From contig NZ_CP023691.1 in the NCBI RefSeq assembly GCF_008704855.1, positions 8,432,001 through 8,496,000 on the forward strand: 64,000 bases of DNA, in the 5' to 3' direction. Shown here one piece after another: positions 51,183 to 60,083 of this stretch. The notes beneath the pieces were generated by a model that worked only from the letters and a program-made list of their open reading frames with translations, was not told where the DNA came from and ran no database searches. Within the stretch, counting starts at the first letter, position 1, and each line of letters begins with the position of its first letter. Origin of the DNA: Streptomyces platensis. GTDB lineage: Bacteria; Actinomycetota; Actinomycetes; Streptomycetales; Streptomycetaceae. Made by a program: the position numbers and the translations under genes.

Positions 51183-52933
51183 TCAGACGACACGGATGGG
51201 GACGTGACGTCCAATCAACAGACTCTGGAGAGAATCGGCTTCGTCCTCCGGTACGGCGAGAGCCGCCAGCCGACGCGCACGGGTGACGGCTACGTACCAC
51301 ACACGCAGCGTTTCGTCGGTGGTGGGATCGCCAGTGGCCCAGCGGCGCACGCTCCCGGGCTCGGGCAGCAGAAGGAGCACGCCGTCGGCTTCGTCGCCTT
51401 TGAGCTGGTGGATGGTGTTGGTGCGTATCCCGCTGGCGGGGGTGGGCCGGGCGATGGTGGGGCGTCCGGCGAGTCGGCCGCGGGTGCCGTTCGGGGCCGC
51501 GCCGGGAAGCGGGGGCCAAACCTTCATCGCCTGCCATACCTGGCTGCCCCAGTCCTTGTTCGGGGTGGGCAGGCTGTGCAGGAAGGCGAAGGCCGTCCGG
51601 TTGACCTGGCTCAACGGCAGTCGGTGCGTGGCGCAGATGCGGTCCGGTCCGCCGGTCTCGTCGGGGAACCAGTAGCCGAACAGGGCGCGTACCGCAACCG
51701 CGCAGGCCCGGGTGAGGTCGGAGGGAGGGGCGCCTGGCGTGTGGGTCACAGTATGGGCCCAGGCCAGGCTGGTGATTGCATTGGCGTTGGGCCGCTCACG
51801 AGTGATTCCGGGCAGGGTGGCGTAGCGGTAGGCGGTCACCAGGCAGTCGTCGGGTGGGATGCCGTAGTCCTGGGCGAGGCCGCGGAAGGCCTCGACGATG
51901 CCCGTGCCCGTCAAGGCGTGCTGGTGGCGGCTACCGGTGGCAGCGAAGCGGGTGGGCAGCAGCAGCACGGGGGATCGCTTCGTGCTGCTGCACAGAGACA
52001 TCAGGGGCCCGGTTCCCGGCGCGCAGGGTGGCCGCCAGGCGGCAGATGACGGGGGAGCTGCGCCAGTTTGCCGGTCAACCGTAGGGGAGCTGGCCCTAGC
52101 CGGGCCGTGAAGGCATGCAGAGCCTGCGGGTCGGCGCCACGCCAGGCGTAGATGGACTGGTCCGGGTCGCCGACCAGGACCAGCGGCAGCCCGGCCTCGT
52201 GCAGCCGCTTCAGGATCGCCAGGTCGGCAGCGGAGCAGTCCTGTGCTTCGTCGACAACCACCTCCGCGAACCGGGACAGCAACGGTGGCAGCACCTGGCC
52301 AGACGCCAAAGGATCGCGTAGGGCCCACAGGGCGAGCAGCCGCGTCTCGTGTCCGGTGTAGTAGCCCTGCTTGCACCAGGAGTTACGGGTCTCGAGGATT
52401 TTTCCGCTGCCACGTGCTGCGACTGCACTCGCTGCCGTCGAGCGCTATGCGGGTGTCGCGGTCGAGGTCGTCCAGGCGACTCTTTCACGAGCCGGTTTGA
52501 CCGAAGGGTCCACGGTCAGGGGAAACCGGTGCAGGCCCAGCTCCCGGTCCAGCCCCTGCACTGGTGCCTTGACGCCCGCCCAGGACTCCAGCAGACGCGG
52601 CGCCGGCTGCGCCGGGCGCAGTGGCCGGACCAAAAACTCCCACAGGAACGAGTCCAACGTGCCGATGAAATGTGGAGCCTGCACCAGGTCAGCGCGACCC
52701 GCCAGGCGGCAGCGACGGGCCATCTGGTCCCGTGCCACGCGGGTGAACGAGATCAACGCGCGTCCCTGGCGCAGTGGTTGGACAGGTGCGGACAGGTGCC
52801 GTTCTGTGATCACCTGGGTCTTGCCGGCCCCCGGGCATGCCGGCACCCACGCGGGTGCCGGCACTGCGACCGCGGCTCGCTGCTGGGCCTCGGCACCGGC
52901 CCGCGCCCCCTCGGGCGAAGCGTGCCCGCTCAC
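51183..52933 (-). pseudogene. gajB: Decayed GajB-like UvrD helicase of a Gabija system
   Basis: The GTG start at 52933 overlaps the gajA stop (GTGA). Motif I reads C-P-G-A-G-K-T-Q-V-I-T-E, then A-L-I-S-F-T-R-V-A-R and T-L-D-S-F-L-W-E-F. An in-frame TAG (52445-52447) interrupts the gene; the frame resumes with Y-Y-T-G-H-E-T-R, V-V-V-D-E-A-Q-D-C-S (motif II) and V-G-D-P-D-Q-S-I-Y-A-W-R-G (motif III). Near 52050 the frame changes again, and the last part holds H-Q-L-K-G-D-E-A-D (motif V) and V-W-Y-V-A-V-T-R-A-R (motif VI). So all SF1 motifs survive but no complete protein can be made. Confidence 0.72.
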
Positions 52934-54809
52934 GGTGTGTCTGCTGCATCGTCGGCCGGGTCGGTGATGAAGTGGATCGCGCGCTCCAGGTAGGCCGGCA
53001 CCTTGAACGGCACTGTCGGGTCGCTCAGGACATCGGCGAGTTCCTGGGCAAACCGGGCCTTTGGAAATCTTGGTTCCCTTCGCCAGTTCGTCGGGCGCCC
53101 GCGACCAGGGTGCGGCTGTCCTTGCCGACGAAGAGTTCACCGAAGGTGACAGCCGGATTCGGGGCTGCGAGCACCTGCTGCCAGCGCTTGTCTGAGCGGG
53201 GCGCGCACTGGAGGAACGCCGCACGCAATGCTTCGGTGTTCTCTGCGGACCACAGAGCCGGCTCCAGGGTGCGCGGCGCCGCGCACAGCTCCAATCGGCC
53301 CGGAGAGCCCCACCGTTGTGGCAGCGACCGTAGCGTGCCCAGTCGGCGTGGTTCTTCGGCCCCGGGCGGCACATCGGTGTCCGTGATCAGCGCCACGCGC
53401 CGGGCCAGGCACACCCCGTCAACCGGTGCCATCAGCACGCGCAGGTACACCTCGAATCCGACCCCGTCCACGATGACACGGGTGGCGCCGAAGAACCGCT
53501 CCAGCGCCTCGAATGCGCGCTGCCGCTTGTCTGGGTCCTCCTGCTGCTCCGGGGCCAGCACCCGCTGGGCCAGCGCGGGTAGCAGTAACAGCTCGGATAT
53601 CCCTTCCACCAGGACAGCGCGCGAGAGAAACAGCAGCGCGCTCTTGGTGGCGTCCAGGTAGCGGTCCAGATGCCGCATCCGGTGCTTTTTCAACTCCAGC
53701 CGGGGTACCGGCAGTGGCCGGGCCTGCCAGCCGGTGGACAGCTGCGCTGGGCACCGGGCCATGACGATCAGATCCTCGACGCTGGCCGCGGCCGACAGGA
53801 TGGGGGAGTGCGTCGTCACCAGCACCTGCAGATGCCCCGCCGGCTGCGACGGATCGGTCACCGGTCGATGGCGCGACTCGCGCGCCCGACGCTGCAGATA
53901 GCGCAGCAGCAGGGGTCTGCAGCTGCGGATGCAGATGTGCCTCGGGCTCCTCCACCAGCAGGACCGTCAGATCGGCCTCGGCCGCCGCGTCCAGCTCCGC
54001 CATCACGGTGGCGATAAACAGGGTATTGGCGTAGCCCAGGCCGGAGGCGGCCAGGGGGGACGGCACACACCGCATCCCCCAGCAGCATCCGTAGCGACCG
54101 CGCGATCGAGGCGAATGTAGGCTCGGCCAGCGCCAGTTCACTGGCCTGTAGGTGCGCACCGGCCGTCAGCTTGCGTAACGGTGTATTGATCCGCTTGCTG
54201 ACCGCGGTCACATCCTCGTCCTCGGGTGACCGCCTTCAGCCCTTTACCGATCCGTGCAACGAAGGCATCCACCTGCTCCTCCGACCCCAGCAGACCTCGC
54301 AGGATCAGCCGGATCCGATCGCCGGCAGCCGACGCCAGCTCCCGCTCCGCATCCCTCAGCGCGGGCAGATACACGTGCCGGACCCCGCCGCGTGCCGGCG
54401 GCTCGCCGGTCACCGGATGCCCCGGACCCTGGGACCAAGCTGTGCTCCCGCGACGACCGCCGGGCTGCGGTGGTGCATACGACACCTGCCACCGTGCCGT
54501 CCCCGCATCAGCGGCGGTGCCGTGCACCATCGCCTCGAGATAGGCGCCACTGTGCGCCGGTGTGACATCTGCCAGATCCAACTGCAAGCATGGACCGCCT
54601 AGATGGACCGCCGCCTGCAGCACGTCGGCCTCCTCGAAATACCGCGACCGGCGGCCGTCCAGCGGATCGGTGAGCAGCCGCAGGGCATCCACGACCGTCG
54701 TCTTGCCTGCATTGTTCTCCCCGACCAGGACTGTCACCTCCGGCCGCAGCGGGATCAGAGCCCGCTCACACGACCGAAACCGCTCGACCAGCACCTGGGC
54801 CACATGCAT
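52930..54809 (-). pseudogene. gajA: Decayed GajA-like OLD-family ATPase/TOPRIM nuclease of a Gabija system
   Basis: ATG at 54809 with GGGGAGGGG upstream. The ATPase starts at once: Walker A G-E-N-N-A-G-K-T-T at 30-38. Further on, in successive frames, come L-A-L-A-E-P-T-F-A-S-I-A-R-S-L, Y-A-N-T-L-F-I-A-T-V, L-L-V-E-E-P-E-A-H-L-H-P-Q-L-Q (signature/Walker B and H-loop of OLD ATPases), V-T-T-H-S-P-I-L-S, the TOPRIM glutamate in V-L-V-E-G-I-S-E and D-T-D in A-L-I-T-D-T-D, ending P-A-Y-L-E-R-A-I-H-F-I-T-D. Four frame changes (near 54220, 54080, 53870 and 53090) break it. OLD nuclease plus coupled UvrD is the Gabija layout. Confidence 0.75.
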
Positions 54810-54946
54810 ACCCAACCCCTCCCCTCGCCCGCTGATCGTAAGCGGTGTGCCCGCCTTCAGGGGCCCCATAGGTTCCGGCACATGTTCATCGATTGGGATA
54901 CCAGGGGGTCCTTCCGCCCCGAGGCAGGCAAGGAACCCGACCGGGA

Positions 54947-55693
54947 TTACAAGGGGCGTCGACCCGTCAGTTCCTGCCATACGTCGCATGCGTCGTCGAG
55001 AGCCGCCCGAGCCTTCGGGAGCTGCGGATCGCTGCCGTGCCGGGCGCGCATCTCTTCCAGCAGTTCCCGCGCCGTCTCTACTGGTTCGGTCGCCTCCTGA
55101 GCCTCACGCAGCTCAGCCTCGAGCTTGTGGATATCGGCACACCGCAGCGCCTGGAGCTGGTTCGCTGCGACGGCCGCGTTCTGGAGCCGCACGCTGAACT
55201 GGCGCACTGTGTCTTCGGGGAATTCATCCCCCGCGAAGCGCTCCAGGCGCTCCCGCCCGTCCGGCTGGGTCAGGTACACGTACGACACGTGGGTGGAGCG
55301 GGCCAGATCGAACCGGACTTGTAAGCCGGCCAGCGGTACTTCGTCGTCTGCGACGAGGAGCGCGTGCTCGTGCAGAACGATCTGGCCCAGCTGATCGACG
55401 TGATCCCCACGGTTCGGCGTGCGCAGCTGCTGCAACTCGGCCTCCACTCGAGAGATCCGGCTCCGGTACGCCTTCTCCGCCCGCGTCACGGCCGTCTGGG
55501 CCTGCCGCAGCTCTCGGCGAGCCGTGCCCTTCAGCTGCCGCACAGCACCACGGGCACCGTCCAGGGCTTCCCGGTCTGCCCTGTACTGCTCATGGAAGGC
55601 GTACGCCCAGCCGCCCGGGAACTGCGCGAGTCGCCAGCCCACCCAGCCCACGCCGAGAGCCACTACGACGACGAGCCACCAGATCGCAGACAC
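54947..55693 (-). CDS. Membrane-anchored coiled-coil protein
   Basis: A 248-aa protein with an N-terminal membrane helix (I-W-W-L-V-V-V-V-A-L-G-V-G-W-V-G-W) and then a long charged coiled coil (residues 35-95: A-V-R-Q-L-K-G-T-A-R-R-E-L-R-Q-A-Q-T, V-E-A-E-L-Q-Q-L-R). A beta-rich middle (V-S-Y-V-Y-L-T-Q-P-D-G-R-E-R-L-E-R-F) is followed by a second coiled coil (I-H-K-L-E-A-E-L-R-E-A-Q-E-A). No family I recognise. It ends 137 bp before the dead gajA on the same strand and starts divergently from the TerD-vWA gene. Confidence 0.65.
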   Translation of the reverse strand: MSAIWWLVVVVALGVGWVGWRLAQFPGGWAYAFHEQYRADREALDGARGAVRQLKGTARRELRQAQTAVTRAEKAYRSRISRVEAELQQLRTPNRGDHVDQLGQIVLHEHALLVADDEVPLAGLQVRFDLARSTHVSYVYLTQPDGRERLERFAGDEFPEDTVRQFSVRLQNAAVAANQLQALRCADIHKLEAELREAQEATEPVETARELLEEMRARHGSDPQLPKARAALDDACDVWQELTGRRPL

Positions 55694-56030
55694 GTGCCCT
55701 CCCCGTTACGCCTCACGGCCGCACGGCCGCAGTCAACGACACCAATAGCGGCGGGAGTTGCTGCCGGTCAATACGACCTTGCCTCGAACACGCGACGCCC
55801 CCGGCAGGCTGGCCGTGGCCGCCTTCCGCAGCTTCAACTGCTGCAGGGCCCCGGGCTGCGGCTGAAGACATTCGCCGCCGGCACCCAGGGAGCTGCTTCG
55901 CCATGACGTCTCGGACGCCTGATGACGTTGTGCGGTGACGTGACCGTTGTGAGCGGATTCTCGAATTGGCTGCGGCGTGGCCCTGGGCGGGGGAAGAATC
56001 GCTTCCGTATCTGTGATCAAGGGGGCCGAT
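55694..56030. promoter_or_regulatory. Divergent control region before the TerD-vWA gene
   Basis: No gene in these 337 bp. They must contain the promoters for the leftward coiled-coil gene and the rightward TerD-vWA gene. AAGGGGG at 56019-56025 is the ribosome-binding site for the latter. A GTGACGTGACCGTTG stretch near 55935 has short direct repeats. Confidence 0.35.
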
Positions 56031-57254
56031 ATGACGACGTCGTTGCTCAAAGGCCAAAACGCTGCCCTCATGGCGGGGCAGGTGACCTTCACCGTTGCCG
56101 CAGCGAAGCCTGCGGTGGACGTCTCGGCACTGCTGCTGGGCAGCAACGGTAAGGTCCGCAGCGACAACGATCTCGTCTTCTACAACCACCCGGCTCAGGA
56201 CGGTGTGCAGGCTTCGGGCCACACGGTGACGGCCGACCTGGACCGGATTCCCTCCGGCGTGGCCACGGTGGTGCTCGTCGCGAGCGTCGACCCGCTTCAG
56301 CCCGGGGCCGTGTTCACGACCGCGCCGCGGGTGAGCATCACTCAGGCCGGCACGGTCGGTATGGCTTTCACCGCCCCTGACTTCGGCGCCCGCGAGACGG
56401 TCGTGGTGCTCGCTGAGCTCTACCGCCGCGGTGACGGCTGGAAGGTCCGCGCCGTGGGCCAGGGCTACGCTTCCGGACTCGCGGGCCTCGCCACCGACTA
56501 CGGCGTCGATATCGACGCCGATGCCGCCACCAGCACACCGCCCGCCATCGCGGTCCCTGCACAAGCGGGGCCCGCTGCAGGAGAGACGGTCAACCTGTCC
56601 AAGATCCAGCGCCAGGCCCCCGCTCTACTGGAGCCGGCCCGGCAGGCCGGACAAGCCCTCATGAACAGAGGGATCGCCAACCGTCGTGCCGCGGTCTACC
56701 TGATCCTCGATCACGACTACCACATGGAGGAGATGTACGAGTCCTTCGCCGTCCAGGCCTTCGCCGAGCGAGTGCTGGCACTCTCAGCCAACCTGGACGA
56801 CGACGGCACTGTCCCCGTGGTCTTCTCCAGCGGGCGAGAACCGTTCCTCGAGGAGATCCGACTGGACAACTACCGCGGCCGCATCGGACAGCTACACACC
56901 CAGGTCGACTGGGGCTGGGGCAACGTGGCAGACGCCATGCGCCGCACGGTCGACCACTACCAGGAATCCGGAGCCGCCGACCCCGCCTTCGTGATCGTTC
57001 AGGTCGGCGACGAGCCCTGGGACAAGTCCGAAGTGCGCTCACTGCTGCAGAACACCGCCACCCTGGGGGTCTTCTGGCTCTTCGTAGGCTTCGGCCGCGG
57101 CAAGCTCGCCTTCTACAAGAACCTCAACGCCTCCGCCTCGGCATCCTTCAACAATGTCGCTTTCTACGACGCCAGCAAGAACCCCGGGGCCGTCCCAGGC
57201 AACCGCTTCTACACCGGCCTGATCGAAGCCTTCGGCAAATGGATGAAGCCGTAA
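56031..57254 (+). CDS. TerD-domain protein with C-terminal vWA domain (TerF-like)
   Basis: A 407-aa protein from the ATG at 56031. Residues 1-165 are a TerD domain: S-L-L-K-G-Q-N-A, V-S-A-L-L-L-G-S-N-G-K-V-R-S-D-N-D-L-V-F-Y-N, D-L-D-R-I-P-S, V-V-V-L-A-E-L-Y-R-R-G-D-G-W-K-V-R-A-V-G-Q-G-Y, with the Asp residues that bind Ca2+. After a Pro/Ala linker, residues 215-407 are a von Willebrand A-like domain (V-Y-L-I-L-D-H-D-Y-H-M in place of the usual D-x-S-x-S, V-F-S-S-G, F-V-I-V-Q-V-G-D-E-P). Ter proteins form stress-response complexes linked to phage and tellurite resistance. No other ter gene is nearby. Confidence 0.85.
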   Translation: MTTSLLKGQNAALMAGQVTFTVAAAKPAVDVSALLLGSNGKVRSDNDLVFYNHPAQDGVQASGHTVTADLDRIPSGVATVVLVASVDPLQPGAVFTTAPRVSITQAGTVGMAFTAPDFGARETVVVLAELYRRGDGWKVRAVGQGYASGLAGLATDYGVDIDADAATSTPPAIAVPAQAGPAAGETVNLSKIQRQAPALLEPARQAGQALMNRGIANRRAAVYLILDHDYHMEEMYESFAVQAFAERVLALSANLDDDGTVPVVFSSGREPFLEEIRLDNYRGRIGQLHTQVDWGWGNVADAMRRTVDHYQESGAADPAFVIVQVGDEPWDKSEVRSLLQNTATLGVFWLFVGFGRGKLAFYKNLNASASASFNNVAFYDASKNPGAVPGNRFYTGLIEAFGKWMKP

Positions 57255-57385
57255 GCAACGAACGGCACGAAACTGTGAGTCCGGAGCCGCGAGGACCCCG
57301 GGTTTGGTGCCGGTCTGGGAGGATGCCCCGGGTGGCTCAAACAACGGGCCCGCCGGTAAGTCCCCTCTTGTTGAGGTAGCCCTGC

Positions 57386-59824
57386 ATGACGGTGGTCGAA
57401 GTTCCCCGATCCAATGGCCAGGACAAGCGGCCGTTGTTTCCGGATCAGGTTCAGGCGGTGCAGCGGGCGGCCAAGCATCTGCGCCGTCCCGGATCGCGGG
57501 GGCTGCTGGTCGCTGCGACGGGGACGGGCAAGACACTGGTGTCGGTCCGGGTCGCGGACGAACTCGACGCGCGGCTGGTGCTGTTCGTGGTACCGACGCT
57601 GGATCTGGCTGCGCAGACGGCTTTGGCATGGCGTCGCGACGGACACGGCGAGCACATGGTGATCGTGTCCTCGATGGACGCGGCCGGCCGGGAGGATCTG
57701 GTCGCGGCGCGGGTCGGCTCGACCAGCAACGCCCCCGCCCTCGCGGCGCTGCTGTCGGTGGTGGGGAAGGGGGCTGACCAGGTTCCTGCGGTGACGGTGA
57801 TCTGCACCTACGACTCCCTCGACAAGATCGAACAGACGCAGAAGACGCAGTACACGGTGCCGCCGTTCGACCTCGCGATCATGGACGAGGCGCACAGGAT
57901 CGCCGGCCGGGCGGACAAGAAGTGGGCGGCCGTCCACGACGCCACGCGCATCCACGCAGACCGTCGTCTCTACATGACCGCCACGCCGCGGATCTTCGGC
58001 TCGCCTGAGTTGGCGGAGTCCGCCAACACCACCCGCCCGCGTCGCCGCCGCTGGACCGGCACCGAGGCGGACCTCGACGCCTCCGCCAACTCCATGGACA
58101 ACGAGGCCGTCTACGGCAAGAAGATCTTCGAATACCCACTCGCGTCCGCGGTGGCCGACGGCCGGGCAGCGGACTACCGCATCGTGGTACCCACCCTGGC
58201 CGACGCCGACCTGCGCACGCGCCTGAACCTGCCGACCCCCGGAACCACCGGCGACGACGGCATCAAAGGCGAGGCACAGGAGGCGCTGCGCACCACCGCG
58301 CTGCACCTCGCCGTCCTCAAAGCCATGACCGAACACCGGCTGCGCAGGGTGCTGGTGTACTTCACCCTCGTCTCCGACGCCCGCCGCTTCGCCCGCGAAC
58401 TACCCCACACCCTGCGCATGCTGCGCCGCACTGCACCCGAGCTGTGCCCGGACATCACCCCGCAGCTGTTCTTCGCCCACGGCGAGCACACCCCCGCCCA
58501 GCGCCAGGACATCTTCGACGACTTCGCCGCCGCCTCCTGCGCGATCATGACCAACGCACGCCTCATCTCCGAAGGCGTCGACATCCCCAGCGTCGATGCG
58601 GTGGTCTTCGCCGACCCCACCCGCAGCGTCATCCGCTGCGTCCAGGCCCTCGGCCGCGCCCTGCGCCTGGATGTCTCCGGCAAGGTCGCCAGCCTCATCG
58701 TCCCGGTCTACGTCCCGCCCGGCGCTGACCCCGACGACATCCTCGGCACCGCCTACGAGCCGGTGTGGGCGATCGCCACCGCGCTGGCAAGCCACGACCA
58801 CCGCATCCTCGAGCGCCTGCCCGACAAAGCCAACCGCCTACCGAAGGAGACCAGCGAGGTTATCGAGCGCCGCTGGCACTTCGACTTCACCGTCCACCCC
58901 GAGCGCATCGCCCGCGCCATGGACCTGGCCTCCTTCGACCCCCGCGACGCGGCCGCCTCCCGCTCCCGCCGCCTCGGCCTGGCCGCCGCCCAGGCATACC
59001 GCGACGAACACGGCCACCTCGACGTCCCCGCCGGCTACACCGACCCCGCCGGCTACACCCTGGGCACCTTCATCACCACCATGCGCGATGCCCGCACCGC
59101 CGGCCGTCTGGATGCGGACTGGATCGCCGAACTCGACGCCCTGAACATGATCTGGGACAAGCACGACGCCGCCTGGCGCGCCCGCCTGACCATGGCCGCC
59201 GACTACCACGCCGCCCACGCCCACCTCGCTTCCCCCGCCACCACCAAAGTCGGCGCCTGGCTCGCCGAACAACGTCACCTCGCCACCAAAGGCCAGCTGG
59301 ACCCGGCACGCGCCGCCGACCTGGCGGCGCTCGATCCTCACTGGCGCCTGCCCCACGGCGCGGACTGGCACCGCAAGTACCACCTGCTCCATGGCCATCT
59401 CGCCGCCGGCCACGACCCGTCCGCCCTCACCCGCCACACCCTGCTCGGCACGGCCAAGATCGGCTCCTGGCTGCACAGACAGCTCACCACCTGGCACACC
59501 CTCCACCCCGGCCAGCAACGCCTCCTCTCCGGCCTCGGCCTGACCCCGGACACCAACCCTCTGGCCCCCACCCGCCGCACCCGCCGCACATTCGCACAGA
59601 CCGTCCAGCTCCTGGAACTCTTCCTCCACCGCGAAGGCCGCGCCCCCACCGCCCGCGAGACGATCCGCGTCGACGGCGAAACCGTCAGCATCGGCGCCTG
59701 GCTCGCCAAGGCCCGCACCAAGCACCGCGCAGGTCAACTCCCCGACGAACACGTCCGCCTCGCCGCTGCCCTGTTCGACGGCGACTGGACCGAAGACACC
59801 GCCGCTCCCGCCATCCCGGCCTGA
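57386..59824 (+). CDS. SF2 DEAH-type helicase with helicase-associated repeats (paralogue of 644-3151)
   Basis: An 812-aa protein. Walker A A-T-G-T-G-K-T at 44-50, M-D-E-A-H at 166-170, L-Y-M-T-A-T-P-R-I-F-G (motif III), I-S-E-G-V-D-I-P and Q-A-L-G-R-A-L-R (motifs V/VI). The C-terminal 300 residues carry HA repeats: E-H-G-H-L-D-V-P, L-G-T-F-I, A-W-L-A-E-Q-R-H-L and L-D-A-L-N-M-I-W-D. It aligns along its whole length with the helicase beside tnsC, especially the T-Y-D-S-L and M-T-A-T-P-R regions, but has an insert after motif III. It lies 131 bp after the TerD-vWA gene and 259 bp before the long STAND nuclease gene, all on one strand, and may work with the latter. Confidence 0.85.
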   Translation: MTVVEVPRSNGQDKRPLFPDQVQAVQRAAKHLRRPGSRGLLVAATGTGKTLVSVRVADELDARLVLFVVPTLDLAAQTALAWRRDGHGEHMVIVSSMDAAGREDLVAARVGSTSNAPALAALLSVVGKGADQVPAVTVICTYDSLDKIEQTQKTQYTVPPFDLAIMDEAHRIAGRADKKWAAVHDATRIHADRRLYMTATPRIFGSPELAESANTTRPRRRRWTGTEADLDASANSMDNEAVYGKKIFEYPLASAVADGRAADYRIVVPTLADADLRTRLNLPTPGTTGDDGIKGEAQEALRTTALHLAVLKAMTEHRLRRVLVYFTLVSDARRFARELPHTLRMLRRTAPELCPDITPQLFFAHGEHTPAQRQDIFDDFAAASCAIMTNARLISEGVDIPSVDAVVFADPTRSVIRCVQALGRALRLDVSGKVASLIVPVYVPPGADPDDILGTAYEPVWAIATALASHDHRILERLPDKANRLPKETSEVIERRWHFDFTVHPERIARAMDLASFDPRDAAASRSRRLGLAAAQAYRDEHGHLDVPAGYTDPAGYTLGTFITTMRDARTAGRLDADWIAELDALNMIWDKHDAAWRARLTMAADYHAAHAHLASPATTKVGAWLAEQRHLATKGQLDPARAADLAALDPHWRLPHGADWHRKYHLLHGHLAAGHDPSALTRHTLLGTAKIGSWLHRQLTTWHTLHPGQQRLLSGLGLTPDTNPLAPTRRTRRTFAQTVQLLELFLHREGRAPTARETIRVDGETVSIGAWLAKARTKHRAGQLPDEHVRLAAALFDGDWTEDTAAPAIPA

Positions 59825-60083
59825 CGCGCCGTGCGCGAAGGCACAGGCCTACGTTGCCGCGCTGCCTCATCGACGAGAGCGCGATGGGATGGTGTCACCA
59901 GCCGATCAGCGTGAGCAGAGCCCAACCATTGAGTAGGGATGGCTCATTTCCACTGAGAGCTACCGAATAGCGGCGGTGCGCAAGAGAACTGGTTCGCCTA
60001 CTAGTTGGTCGTCGGTGCGCGTCGCGTATCAGTAATAGTTGAGAGCCTCCTCGCTCAGGTTACGGAGCGGGTGTAATGGCCTG
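59825..60083. promoter_or_regulatory. Upstream region of the STAND nuclease gene
   Basis: A 259-bp gap with a visibly AT-richer part at 59925-60060, fitting a separate promoter for the gene at 60084. GGAGCGGG at 60064-60071 may be its ribosome-binding site. No ORF or strong hairpin seen. Confidence 0.35.

Noticed and set aside
52445..53374. 309-codon minus ORF as a single protein
   Set aside because: Its first half is out of frame with gajA, its second half is the start of gajB; the real gajB start is the GTG at 52933.
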